From assembly GCA_013141415.1 (NCBI GenBank), contig JABFQY010000007.1, positions 1-64,000 on the forward strand: a stretch of 64,000 nt of DNA. Direction: 5' to 3'. The translations under genes were made by a program, and so were the position numbers. The notes below the pieces were generated by a model. The model did not search any database. It was given only the letters and a program-made list of their open reading frames with translations, and was not told the origin of the DNA. The DNA is from Kiritimatiellaceae bacterium. GTDB taxonomy: Bacteria; Verrucomicrobiota; Kiritimatiellia; Kiritimatiellales; Tichowtungiaceae. Shown here one piece after another: positions 33,656 through 42,096 of the stretch (positions are counted from its first letter, which is position 1; every line of letters begins with the position of its first letter).

Positions 33656-36133
33656 TTAGTCTTCGATCGTTCCCGCCCGCGGAATACAGACCGGTTCGAT
33701 ATTCCAGATTTTCTCGGCGTACTCACGAATCGTCCGGTCGCTGGAGAACCAGCCCATGCGGGCGACGTTGAGAATGGCTTTTTCGGCCCACGCGGCGGGC
33801 TGGCGGAACAGGGCATCAATCTTCTGCTGAACTTCGATATAAGGCCGGAAATCAGCCATATAGAAGAAGGGGTCGCCGTGGCGGGTGAACTCGTTGAAGA
33901 TGTCCATGTAGAGATCCGGCTGGGTCGGGTCAAAGGCATTGACGCGGATGGCTTCGAGGACTTTCTGGAGTTCCGGGTCGCTGTCGTAGAAATTCCACGG
34001 GTTGTATCCTTCGCGGGAAAGCTTTTCGAGTTCCTCTTCGCGGTGGCCGAAGATGAAGATATTTTCTTCGCCGACGTGCTGGGCAATCTCGATATTGGCG
34101 CCGTCCCAGGTGCCGACGGTGAGCGCGCCGTTGAGTGCCAGTTTCATATTGCCGGTGCCGGAGGCTTCTTTACCGGCTGTCGAAATCTGCTCGGACAGGT
34201 CAGCGGCCGGAATGATCTTTTCGGCCAGCGAGACGTTGTAGTCGGGCAGGAACACGCATTTCAATCGGCCCGCGACGACCGAGTCGTGGTTGACGACGGC
34301 ACCGATGGAGTTGATGAGTTTGATGACGCGCTTGGCCATGTGGTAGGCGGGCGCGGCTTTGGCGGCGAAGATGAACGTGCGCGGGGCCATGTCGATCTTC
34401 GGATTGGCCTTGATGCGCTGGTAAAGCGCGATCAGGTGCATGGCACTGAGCATTTGCCGTTTGTACATGTGCAGACGTTTGACCTGTACGTCGAAAAGCG
34501 ATTCCGGATGAATCGGCACATGCAGCGTTTCCTCGATGTGCTGGGCCAGCGCCACCTTGTTGCGCCGTTTGATCGCCATGAATTCCTTCTGGAAAACCTT
34601 ATCCGTCGCAAACGGCTCAAGCTTCTTGAGGTCTTCCAGATTTTTTATCCAGCTGTCGCCGATTTTTTCGGTGATGAGTGCTGAAAGTTCCGGATTACAC
34701 TTCAGCAGCCAGCGGCGGTGGGTGATGCCGTTGGTGATGTTGATGAATTTATTTGGATAGATTGCGTTGAATTCCGGCATGACTCGTTCGCGCAACAACA
34801 ACGAATGCAGTCCGGCAACGCCGTTGACTTTATGACTGCCGACAACAGCCAGATTGGCCATACGAACCTGCCGCGTGCCGTTTTCTTCGATCAGCGAGAC
34901 GTTCTGGATTATTTCGGTTTCGCCGGGATGATCCATTTCGACACGCTGGAGGAAGCGGTGGTTGATTTCGTAAATGATTTGCAGATGGCGCGGCAGGACG
35001 CGCTCCAGTAATTCAACCGGCCATTTTTCCAGTGCTTCCGGCAAAAGTGTGTGATTGGTGTAGGCGCAGGTTTTGACGGTGATTTCCCACGCCTTTTCCC
35101 ACGGCAGGTGGTTTTCGTCGCAAAGGATGCGCATCAGTTCAACGACGGCCAGCGCCGGATGAGTATCGTTCATCTGAATCGCGGTTTTCTGCGCGAACGA
35201 GTTGAAGTTGTTGTGGTTTTTCTGGTAGCGGCGGATGATGTCGCGGATCGAGCAGCTGCAAAGGAAATATTCCTGAATCAGCCGCAGTTCCTTTCCGGCA
35301 TGGGTGCTGTCGGACGGATAGAGCACCTTCGTGACGTTCTCGGCCCAGTTTTTTTCTTCGACAGCGCGGATGTAGTCGCCCTGATTGAAGACATCGAGTC
35401 GGAACCCTTCGTCGGCGCGCGCGCTCCAGAGGCGGAACATATTCACCGTGTTGTTGTCGTAGCCGATCACCGGAATGTCGTACGGCACCGCCTTGAACAT
35501 CTGCCAGTCGGTCCAGACCGGATGACGTCCGCGGTGCGTGCTGGAAATATTTTCGATGCGGCCATAGACGAAGATCGGCACGGTATATTCCGGGCGGATC
35601 ATTTCCCATGGATAACCGAGTTCCAGCCAGTTGTCCGGACGTTCCTTCTGCCAGCCGTCCTCGAACTCCTGCCGGAAAATTCCGTGCTCGTAGCGCAGGC
35701 CGTAGCCGTAGGCGGGCAGTTCCAGCGACGCCATCGAATCGAGGAAGCAGGCGGCCAGCCGTCCGAGGCCGCCGTTGCCGAGTCCGGCTTCCACGTCCAG
35801 ATCGATCACTTTCTGCAAATCAATATCCAGCCGCTTCAGCGCATCACGGGCGGCGTCCATCATTCCGAACGCCAGAACATTTTGTTCCAGCAACTTGCCG
35901 ATCAGAAATTCCATCGAAAGGTAATAGAGTCGCTTCACGTCCTTATCGAGATAAGCGCGCTGGGTCGTGGTAAAGCCGTCGACCGCCAGGTCGCGTACCA
36001 CATGGGCGAAGCTCCAGAACTTGTCGAAGTCCGTCGCGCTACGCATGTCTTTGCCGCGGCTGTAGCGCAGATGGAACAGGGTGCGCTCTTCGATCATATC
36101 GGCGGTTACTTTGGTTTTACGCGGGCACTTCAT
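33656..36133 (-). CDS. glgP: Glycogen/starch/alpha-glucan phosphorylase
   Basis: 825 residues, usual GT35 length. It includes the N-terminal Tyr-Tyr-Leu-Ser-Met-Glu-Phe-Leu-Ile-Gly-Lys segment, Gly-Leu-Gly-Asn-Gly-Gly-Leu-Gly-Arg-Leu-Ala-Ala-Cys-Phe, and the PLP site Glu-Ala-Ser-Gly-Thr-Gly-Asn-Met-Lys. It releases glucose 1-phosphate from glycogen or maltodextrin in the cytoplasm. Divergent from the KamA-like gene. A good candidate for storage polysaccharide use. Confidence 0.98.
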   Translation of the reverse strand: MKCPRKTKVTADMIEERTLFHLRYSRGKDMRSATDFDKFWSFAHVVRDLAVDGFTTTQRAYLDKDVKRLYYLSMEFLIGKLLEQNVLAFGMMDAARDALKRLDIDLQKVIDLDVEAGLGNGGLGRLAACFLDSMASLELPAYGYGLRYEHGIFRQEFEDGWQKERPDNWLELGYPWEMIRPEYTVPIFVYGRIENISSTHRGRHPVWTDWQMFKAVPYDIPVIGYDNNTVNMFRLWSARADEGFRLDVFNQGDYIRAVEEKNWAENVTKVLYPSDSTHAGKELRLIQEYFLCSCSIRDIIRRYQKNHNNFNSFAQKTAIQMNDTHPALAVVELMRILCDENHLPWEKAWEITVKTCAYTNHTLLPEALEKWPVELLERVLPRHLQIIYEINHRFLQRVEMDHPGETEIIQNVSLIEENGTRQVRMANLAVVGSHKVNGVAGLHSLLLRERVMPEFNAIYPNKFINITNGITHRRWLLKCNPELSALITEKIGDSWIKNLEDLKKLEPFATDKVFQKEFMAIKRRNKVALAQHIEETLHVPIHPESLFDVQVKRLHMYKRQMLSAMHLIALYQRIKANPKIDMAPRTFIFAAKAAPAYHMAKRVIKLINSIGAVVNHDSVVAGRLKCVFLPDYNVSLAEKIIPAADLSEQISTAGKEASGTGNMKLALNGALTVGTWDGANIEIAQHVGEENIFIFGHREEELEKLSREGYNPWNFYDSDPELQKVLEAIRVNAFDPTQPDLYMDIFNEFTRHGDPFFYMADFRPYIEVQQKIDALFRQPAAWAEKAILNVARMGWFSSDRTIREYAEKIWNIEPVCIPRAGTIED

Positions 36134-36214
36134 TGACGGTCTCCATTCAGTAAGAAATCATGCAAAGCATAATTTGAATAGAAGCAGACCTGCAAATGAA
36201 TTATCGTGCCCAAT

Positions 36215-37198
36215 ATGTCGGACTGCCTCCAAAACTGTAAGATCACGCCGTATTACCGGAACCTGCTCGATTCGCTCGGGCTGGATCATCCGCTCCGTCG
36301 CACCGTCGAAAGGCGGGACGACTGTACGCCAATGCCCGGCGAGCTGGCCGACCCTCTCGGCGAAGAGTCGCACAGTCCGGTGCCCGGACTCGTTCACACC
36401 TATCCCGACAAAGTTCTGCTGTTCGCCACGCTCGATTGCGCCGTTTACTGCCGCTACTGCACCCGCAGCCGTCTCGTAGGGAAGAGCAAGGAGCATGGGG
36501 CAGAGGGCAGAGGGTTGAAAAAAAATCAGGTTGCAAGCCTAGCCTGCTTCCAATATCTGGAACAACATACAGAAATCCGCGATGTTCTCGTTTCCGGCGG
36601 CGACCCGCTGATGCTTTCCGACGCCGATCTCGACGACCTGCTTTCCAAGGTTCGGAAAATTAAACACATCCGCACCATCCGGATCGGCTCCAAAGTTCCC
36701 GCCGTACTGCCGTCGCGCATCACACCGGAACTGGCCGCCATCCTCGCCAAACATCGCGTCTGGCTTCAGCTTCACTTTATTCATCCGGCGGAACTGACAG
36801 CCGAAATGACCCGCGCCTGCGACACGCTGGCCAAAGCGGGCGTGCCGATGGTCAGCCAGACCGTTTTGCTCAAAGGAATCAACGACGACACTGACACGCT
36901 GGCGGAACTTTTCTACGGACTGCTCGAACGGCGCGTGAAGCCGTATTACCTTTTCCAATGCGATCCGGTGCTCGGCTCGTCCAGCTTCCGCACACCGGTC
37001 GAGCAGGGGTTGCAAATCATCCGCGAACTCCAAGGCCGCATCTCCGGATTGGCGATGCCGACCTTTGCCATCGACGCGCCCGGCGGCGGCGGAAAAATTT
37101 CGCTCCTGCCCAATTCGCAGTTCCGCCGCGAAGGAAACGAGATTGTCCTTACAAACTACCAAGGCAAAGAATATCGTTATCCCGATCCGAAAACGTAG
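36215..37198 (+). CDS. KamA-family radical SAM lysine aminomutase-like protein
   Basis: 327 residues from the ATG at 36215; a GTG at 36206 would add three. The radical SAM cluster motif is Cys-Ala-Val-Tyr-Cys-Arg-Tyr-Cys. The upstream Asp-Pro-Leu-Gly-Glu ... Pro-Val-Pro-Gly-Leu-Val-His motif is typical, and the PLP-binding Pro-Gly-Gly-Gly-Gly-Lys is present near the C-terminus. Length and lack of the long C-terminal domain are closer to EpmB (EF-P lysine 2,3-aminomutase) than to clostridial lysine 2,3-aminomutase. No efp or epmA gene is nearby, so the role is open. The N-terminus is shorter than in many relatives. Confidence 0.82.
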   Translation: MSDCLQNCKITPYYRNLLDSLGLDHPLRRTVERRDDCTPMPGELADPLGEESHSPVPGLVHTYPDKVLLFATLDCAVYCRYCTRSRLVGKSKEHGAEGRGLKKNQVASLACFQYLEQHTEIRDVLVSGGDPLMLSDADLDDLLSKVRKIKHIRTIRIGSKVPAVLPSRITPELAAILAKHRVWLQLHFIHPAELTAEMTRACDTLAKAGVPMVSQTVLLKGINDDTDTLAELFYGLLERRVKPYYLFQCDPVLGSSSFRTPVEQGLQIIRELQGRISGLAMPTFAIDAPGGGGKISLLPNSQFRREGNEIVLTNYQGKEYRYPDPKT

Positions 37199-37213
37199 AT
37201 AGAGGAGAAAACG

Positions 37214-38662
37214 GTGAAAGCAGATATTGGATTAATCGGTCTGGCGGTGATGGGCGAAAATCTGGTGCTCAATATGGAGAGCAAAGGATTTAAGGTCGCG
37301 GTGTTTAACCGGACAGTGGATAAAGTGGATGCTTTCATTGCCGGGCGCGGCGCGGGCAAAAGGTTTGTCGGCTGTCACAGCGTCAAAGAATTTTGCGCCA
37401 GCCTTGAGCGGCCGCGCAAGGTGATGATGCTGGTGAAGGCCGGTAAAGCAGTGGATGAGTTGATTGAGCAGGTGATTCCGCATCTTGAGCCGGGCGACAT
37501 CATCATTGACGGCGGCAACTCGCACTTTCCCGACACCATTCGTCGCACAAAATATGTTGAAGGCAAAGGTCTGCTTTATGTCGGTGCCGGTGTTTCCGGC
37601 GGCGAAGAGGGCGCATTGCTCGGCCCGTCGATTATGCCCGGCGGCTCGCCCGCCGCGTGGCCAGCGATCAAACCGATCTTTCAGAAAATCTGCGCACAGA
37701 CGGAAACCGGCGAACCCTGTTGCGAATGGGTCGGCGAAAACGGCGCGGGCCATTTTGTGAAGATGGTTCATAACGGCATTGAGTACGGCGATATGCAGAT
37801 GATTTGCGAAACCTACCAGCTGATGAAGGAAGGTCTCGGGCTTTCGAACGAAGAATTGTGCGCGGTGTTCAGTGAATGGAATAAGGGCGAACTCGATTCC
37901 TATCTGATCGAAATTACCCGCGACATTTTCGGCTACAGAACTGAATCCGGCGAAGCGGTGATTGATCAGATTCTAGACGCCGCCGGACAGAAGGGTACCG
38001 GCAAATGGACGGCGGTTTCCGCGCTCGACCTCGGTCAGCCGCTGACGCTGATCGGCGAAGCGGTCTTCGCCCGCTGTCTTTCCGCGATCAAAGACGAACG
38101 CGTGGCCGCCGCCAACGTTTTGAAAGGTCCGTCCGCAAAATTTACCGGCGACCGATCGATGTTGATCGAAGACCTCCGGCAGGCGCTCTATGCCGCCAAA
38201 ATTGTTTCCTACGCTCAGGGCTATCAGCTGATGCGTGCCGCTGCGGCGGAATACGGTTGGAAACTCAACAACGGCGGCATCGCGCTGATGTGGCGCGGCG
38301 GCTGTATCATCCGCTCGGTGTTTCTCGGAAAAATCAAAGAGGCGTTCGACACCAATCCCGAACTGGTCAACCTGTTGCTCGATCCGTTCTTTAAGGACGC
38401 AGTTGAAAAAGCGCAGGCGGGCTGGCGCCGGGCGGTTTGTAAATCGGTCGAACTCGGCATTCCGATGCCGGCGATTGGCGCTGCGCTGGCGTATTATGAT
38501 GGTTACCGCGCCGCGCGCCTTCCGGCCAATCTGCTTCAGGCCCAGCGCGACTATTTCGGCGCACACACCTATGAACGTCTCGACCAGCCGCGCGGAAAGT
38601 TTTTCCACACCAACTGGACCGGACGCGGCGGCGACACCGCCGCTTCGACGTACATCGTATAG
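37214..38662 (+). CDS. gnd: 6-phosphogluconate dehydrogenase, decarboxylating
   Basis: 482 residues. NADP-binding Gly-Leu-Ala-Val-Met-Gly-Glu-Asn-Leu at the start. The family signature Ile-Ile-Asp-Gly-Gly-Asn-Ser and the Gly-Ala-Gly-His-Phe-Val-Lys-Met-Val-His-Asn-Gly-Ile-Glu-Tyr catalytic segment (Lys and Glu) follow. Lys-Gly-Thr-Gly-Lys-Trp lies in the C-terminal half. Converts 6-phosphogluconate to ribulose 5-phosphate in the oxidative pentose phosphate pathway. Follows the KamA-like gene by 15 bases on the same strand. Confidence 0.98.
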   Translation: MKADIGLIGLAVMGENLVLNMESKGFKVAVFNRTVDKVDAFIAGRGAGKRFVGCHSVKEFCASLERPRKVMMLVKAGKAVDELIEQVIPHLEPGDIIIDGGNSHFPDTIRRTKYVEGKGLLYVGAGVSGGEEGALLGPSIMPGGSPAAWPAIKPIFQKICAQTETGEPCCEWVGENGAGHFVKMVHNGIEYGDMQMICETYQLMKEGLGLSNEELCAVFSEWNKGELDSYLIEITRDIFGYRTESGEAVIDQILDAAGQKGTGKWTAVSALDLGQPLTLIGEAVFARCLSAIKDERVAAANVLKGPSAKFTGDRSMLIEDLRQALYAAKIVSYAQGYQLMRAAAAEYGWKLNNGGIALMWRGGCIIRSVFLGKIKEAFDTNPELVNLLLDPFFKDAVEKAQAGWRRAVCKSVELGIPMPAIGAALAYYDGYRAARLPANLLQAQRDYFGAHTYERLDQPRGKFFHTNWTGRGGDTAASTYIV

Positions 38663-38677
38663 AAACGGAAATAAATT

Positions 38678-39532
38678 ATGAAATGGCTGCGCAGAACGCC
38701 GAAGATTCAGAAGATCGGACTGGCACTGGGCGGCGGCGGCGCGCGCGGTCTGGCGCATATTCAGGTGCTTGAAACGCTCGACGAACTCGGCATCCGTCCA
38801 TACCGGATTGCCGGAACCAGCATCGGCGCGGTGATGGGCGCGCTCTACGCCTCCGGACTTGCCGGAAGAGAAATGCGCGATCTGGTTTATCATTGGCAGA
38901 CGCCGCGACCGGAAAAACGGCACGGCATTCTTGATCGCCGCGACCTGCGCCGCTGGGCCTCTATGCTCGATCCTTCATTCGACCGAAGCGGACTTTTTAA
39001 AGGCGAAAAAATCATCAAGTTCCTTTCCGACTATGTGAAATGCACGACATTTGAAGAATTGAAAATTCCGCTTTATGTCACGGCGGCGGACTACGGCGAC
39101 GCATCGGAAGTTGTTTTTAAATCCGGCGACCTGCTTTCCGCCGTGCGCGCCAGCATCGCCATTCCGGGAGTTTTCACGCCGGTCGAGCGCGACGGAAACC
39201 TGCTGCTCGATGGCGGCGTCGTGAATCCTTTGCCGTACGATCTGCTTCAGGATGAGTGTGATCTGGTGATTGCGGTGGATGTCGGCGGAGTCCGCCACGC
39301 GGATGAAACACACCGTCCGTCTTTTTTCGATACCGTCATCGGCGGATTCGAAATCATGGAAGCTTCCATGATCCGCGACCGGCTGAAGTCTAATCCGCCG
39401 GACATTTATCTCAGGCCGGACATCCGCAATGTTGGCCTGCTTGAATTCCATAAAGCCGACCAGATATTTCATCAGACTCAGCCGGTTCAGAACGAGCTGC
39501 GCCAGCGGCTCAAGGCGGCTTTGAAAATATAG
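38678..39532 (+). CDS. Patatin-like phospholipase (RssA-like)
   Basis: 284 residues. The oxyanion motif Gly-Gly-Gly-Gly-Ala-Arg-Gly, the nucleophile Gly-Thr-Ser-Ile-Gly and the catalytic Asp in Asp-Gly-Gly-Val-Val-Asn-Pro-Leu-Pro make a complete Ser-Asp dyad. No signal peptide, so a cytosolic or inner-face lipid hydrolase. It follows gnd by 15 bases; the pair may be cotranscribed, without an obvious metabolic link. Confidence 0.92.
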   Translation: MKWLRRTPKIQKIGLALGGGGARGLAHIQVLETLDELGIRPYRIAGTSIGAVMGALYASGLAGREMRDLVYHWQTPRPEKRHGILDRRDLRRWASMLDPSFDRSGLFKGEKIIKFLSDYVKCTTFEELKIPLYVTAADYGDASEVVFKSGDLLSAVRASIAIPGVFTPVERDGNLLLDGGVVNPLPYDLLQDECDLVIAVDVGGVRHADETHRPSFFDTVIGGFEIMEASMIRDRLKSNPPDIYLRPDIRNVGLLEFHKADQIFHQTQPVQNELRQRLKAALKI

Positions 39533-39584
39533 ACCGAATGAATCCCGCCGCCCCGAAGTTTTGCGGGCGGCCTTCATTTGAACT

Positions 39585-39637
39585 GTAGGCCCGCTGCCCT
39601 CAGCGGGCGTTTGCGCCGGGTGGGGCACCCGGCCTAC
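39585..39637. repeat. GTAG...CTAC REP pair at the end of the glycosidase-like gene
   Basis: GTAG, hairpin GCCCGCTG-CCCT-CAGCGGGC (39589-39608), spacer GTTTGC, hairpin GCCGGGTG-GGG-CACCCGGC (39615-39633), CTAC. The CTAC end overlaps the neighbouring gene: its TAG stop codon (39636-39634, minus strand) is part of the element's GTAG. Confidence 0.93.
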
Positions 39638-42096
39638 AGACAGGCCAATATCACATCAAACACGCCGTGGCCGAGGCAGGGAACCACGGCGTAGCGTCTT
39701 TCGCCGACGGTTTCGATAGTTGCTTTCACCGGTGTGCCGTTTACGGTTATTTCCTTCACGGTTTGATTATCCAGAAGAAGCAGGCGGAGCATTATTTCGT
39801 CGGCGCAACTTGTCAGTGTTATCCGCTGTCCTGAATCTGTTTTTTTCCACCGATAGGCCGCGTAGCCGCCGGAGGCCGGATAGTGAACGGTGACGTCGGC
39901 GCACGTCTCGCCGCTGATTTCCCAGCGCGGCGTGACGGTCGTCCGGCTGAACGCCAGTCCGTTATCCACCACACCGGCCAATCCTTCGATCAGTGCATAG
40001 ACCACGGCACCGGCGCCCCAGCAGTCCGGGATTCCGAAAGACAGTTCACTCTGCCGGAACCAGACGGGCTGATCGCACCAGGTCATGGCCGGAATAAACC
40101 AGGCTCCGCCGGTGCTGGCGGTGCGAAAAACAATTTCGCTGATTTCAGTTTCCGGTCGCGGGTTATCCCAGCCCCAGACGAAAAGGCCTACGTTTTCAAA
40201 CGAATCGTTCGCGCCGCGCCATGCGAGCTGATAGGGCGGCCAGCCTTTCGGCAGTTTCTTTTCATGAACTTCCCGTCCGCGGATTTCTTTGGAACCCGGC
40301 ATGAACCAATCTTCCAGCTGTTCGCCCGCCTGAATGACTTTGCAGACCGTTTCTCCGTCGGCATAGCGGACGACCATTTCTCCGGTAAATGAACCCTTTG
40401 AATCGATCGTGTGAAGAAGGTAGAGCGAAGCGTGACGTTTGCCGACCGGCAGACGCACCTCTTTTGAAAAACCCGGCTTCTTCGCCGCGAGACCCAGACC
40501 TTGTTTGCTGGCGTCGAGTGTGAATGGAACTCCGCAGAATTCCTGCTTTCCGATCGGCATCCGTGACAGATCGTTGCCGGAGTCTCCCCAACCGCCTTCC
40601 GGACGCCACGCCGCCGTGACCTGACTCGCGGAACTCAAATCTGCCGGAGAAAATGTACGCGGGCAGGGCGGTTCGGTTTGCGGGTTTCCATTGAAACAGA
40701 CATGCAGGTGTCCGCCGTGACGTTCGGCCAGTCCGAGCAGACGATCCAGAATATCCGTACCGTATTTTTCCTGCCCGTTTTCAAAAGCGCCGCGCGCCAG
40801 TTCTCCGGCCACGATGGTCGAAACGCCGCCGTTCATGTACTGCCATTTTACATCCTGTTTATCGAATCCATGCTCGAACGGCGGATAGATCAAATAGAAC
40901 TCGCCGGGGCTGTTCGCTGGCATTTCTTCCCGGATGCGCTGATAGGTCTGAAGAAGGGTCTGACATTTATCGGTGCCGATTCCACGGTTCAGCGCATAAG
41001 CGTTAGAGAGCGAAACCTGCGCCGCTTCATCCGTGCCGCCCAAGTCGCGTGCAAACGAAGGGTCTTCGCTGACGTGGTGGCGGTAATGGGTTCCGCTCCA
41101 CGCCAGATCGTTCAGGCGCGCCGTTAACTCGTCAGACAATTTCCGGTAAGCGGGCGCTTCACCGCTTCGTCCGGCGGACTCCAGCATTTCAGCCAGATAG
41201 CGGCAGGACGCTGCCATACCGGTATTGTCACCGTGCATAACGCCGAAAGTTGTTTTGTCGATATCGACGACGTTATCGCCTGTCGTGAGACTCACATCGT
41301 CATCGTGCATGAAATCCCAAGTATCGATCGTGTAGCCGCGCTTCAGGAGCTGAAATCGTTTGCTCCAGCGGTAGGGATCGGTCGTTGCGTATTTCACGGC
41401 TCGAATCGCGTTGTCCAAATAGCGCGCCATCCAGCCAGTGTCACCGGTGGCTTTCCATGTGAAGTAGAGACATTCGATAAACAGATACTCAACGTCGTTC
41501 TCAACCGGAATCCGCTGAAGTGTCGCCGACTGACTTGTACCGGGGTTAACCGTCCGGACGAAGTCGCCGGGTTTAAACGAGTGATCCCGCCAGCCTTGTA
41601 CGTCGGGCTTGCTGGCAATCCGGTCGTACACCATTCCGTCGGCGCGTTGTGTGTCGGCGTACAACTCAAGTCCGGTTTTCAGATCGCCGTCGAAATACTT
41701 CATGCCCTTCATCGTGTGAGTGTGGTCCCGCAGCCAGCAGACAAAATAGTGATACACCTTGCCGTCCACCAGACGACGTTCGGCTAGGCTGTTGACCATG
41801 GTGAGATAGAGGAGTTGTAGCAACCTGGCATATTTTCCGGAGCCATCCGCAATCCGTGTGGCGGTATCGACGCGGAAAGACAGACTTTCCAGAAAGCGGT
41901 TGTCGTTATCGAGATGAAGAACCGTATGTGTTCCCAGCGCACCGCCGACGGTGAACCGGACTTCCGGCATCGCCGGGATCCGGACGTATTCAACACCGGC
42001 ACCGTCCAGTATGGAAAGAGTTCCGCCGCCGGAAACTCCGGCGAGTGTGATTACTTCGAGCGGCTGCCAGTGCGGTTTATTGGTTTTCAGTTCCAT
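39634..42096 (-). CDS. Six-hairpin glycosidase-like protein
   Basis: 820 residues, no signal peptide. The central part looks like an (alpha/alpha)6 six-hairpin glycosidase fold: Trp-Leu-Arg-Asp-His-Thr-His-Thr, Gly-Asp-Asn-Thr-Gly-Met-Ala, and a Trp-x-Tyr-Met-Asn-Gly-Gly-Val segment, recalling GH63/GH78-like enzymes. The N-terminal 60 residues and the C-terminal roughly 200 residues are beta-rich. I cannot place it in one GH family, and the catalytic acids are not assigned. Its ATG overlaps the TAA of the upstream transglutaminase-like gene by one base (TAATG), so the two are translationally coupled. Stop codon supplied by a palindrome. Confidence 0.6.
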   Translation of the reverse strand: MELKTNKPHWQPLEVITLAGVSGGGTLSILDGAGVEYVRIPAMPEVRFTVGGALGTHTVLHLDNDNRFLESLSFRVDTATRIADGSGKYARLLQLLYLTMVNSLAERRLVDGKVYHYFVCWLRDHTHTMKGMKYFDGDLKTGLELYADTQRADGMVYDRIASKPDVQGWRDHSFKPGDFVRTVNPGTSQSATLQRIPVENDVEYLFIECLYFTWKATGDTGWMARYLDNAIRAVKYATTDPYRWSKRFQLLKRGYTIDTWDFMHDDDVSLTTGDNVVDIDKTTFGVMHGDNTGMAASCRYLAEMLESAGRSGEAPAYRKLSDELTARLNDLAWSGTHYRHHVSEDPSFARDLGGTDEAAQVSLSNAYALNRGIGTDKCQTLLQTYQRIREEMPANSPGEFYLIYPPFEHGFDKQDVKWQYMNGGVSTIVAGELARGAFENGQEKYGTDILDRLLGLAERHGGHLHVCFNGNPQTEPPCPRTFSPADLSSASQVTAAWRPEGGWGDSGNDLSRMPIGKQEFCGVPFTLDASKQGLGLAAKKPGFSKEVRLPVGKRHASLYLLHTIDSKGSFTGEMVVRYADGETVCKVIQAGEQLEDWFMPGSKEIRGREVHEKKLPKGWPPYQLAWRGANDSFENVGLFVWGWDNPRPETEISEIVFRTASTGGAWFIPAMTWCDQPVWFRQSELSFGIPDCWGAGAVVYALIEGLAGVVDNGLAFSRTTVTPRWEISGETCADVTVHYPASGGYAAYRWKKTDSGQRITLTSCADEIMLRLLLLDNQTVKEITVNGTPVKATIETVGERRYAVVPCLGHGVFDVILACL

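Noticed and set aside
35051-36136. A 361-codon open frame opposite glgP
   Set aside because: Antisense to a clear glycogen phosphorylase; no motif or ribosome site supports it.
36196-36240. Frameshifted N-terminus of the KamA-like gene
   Set aside because: An ATG at 36196 opens a different frame that stops after 14 codons. Joining it to the main frame adds no recognisable family residues.
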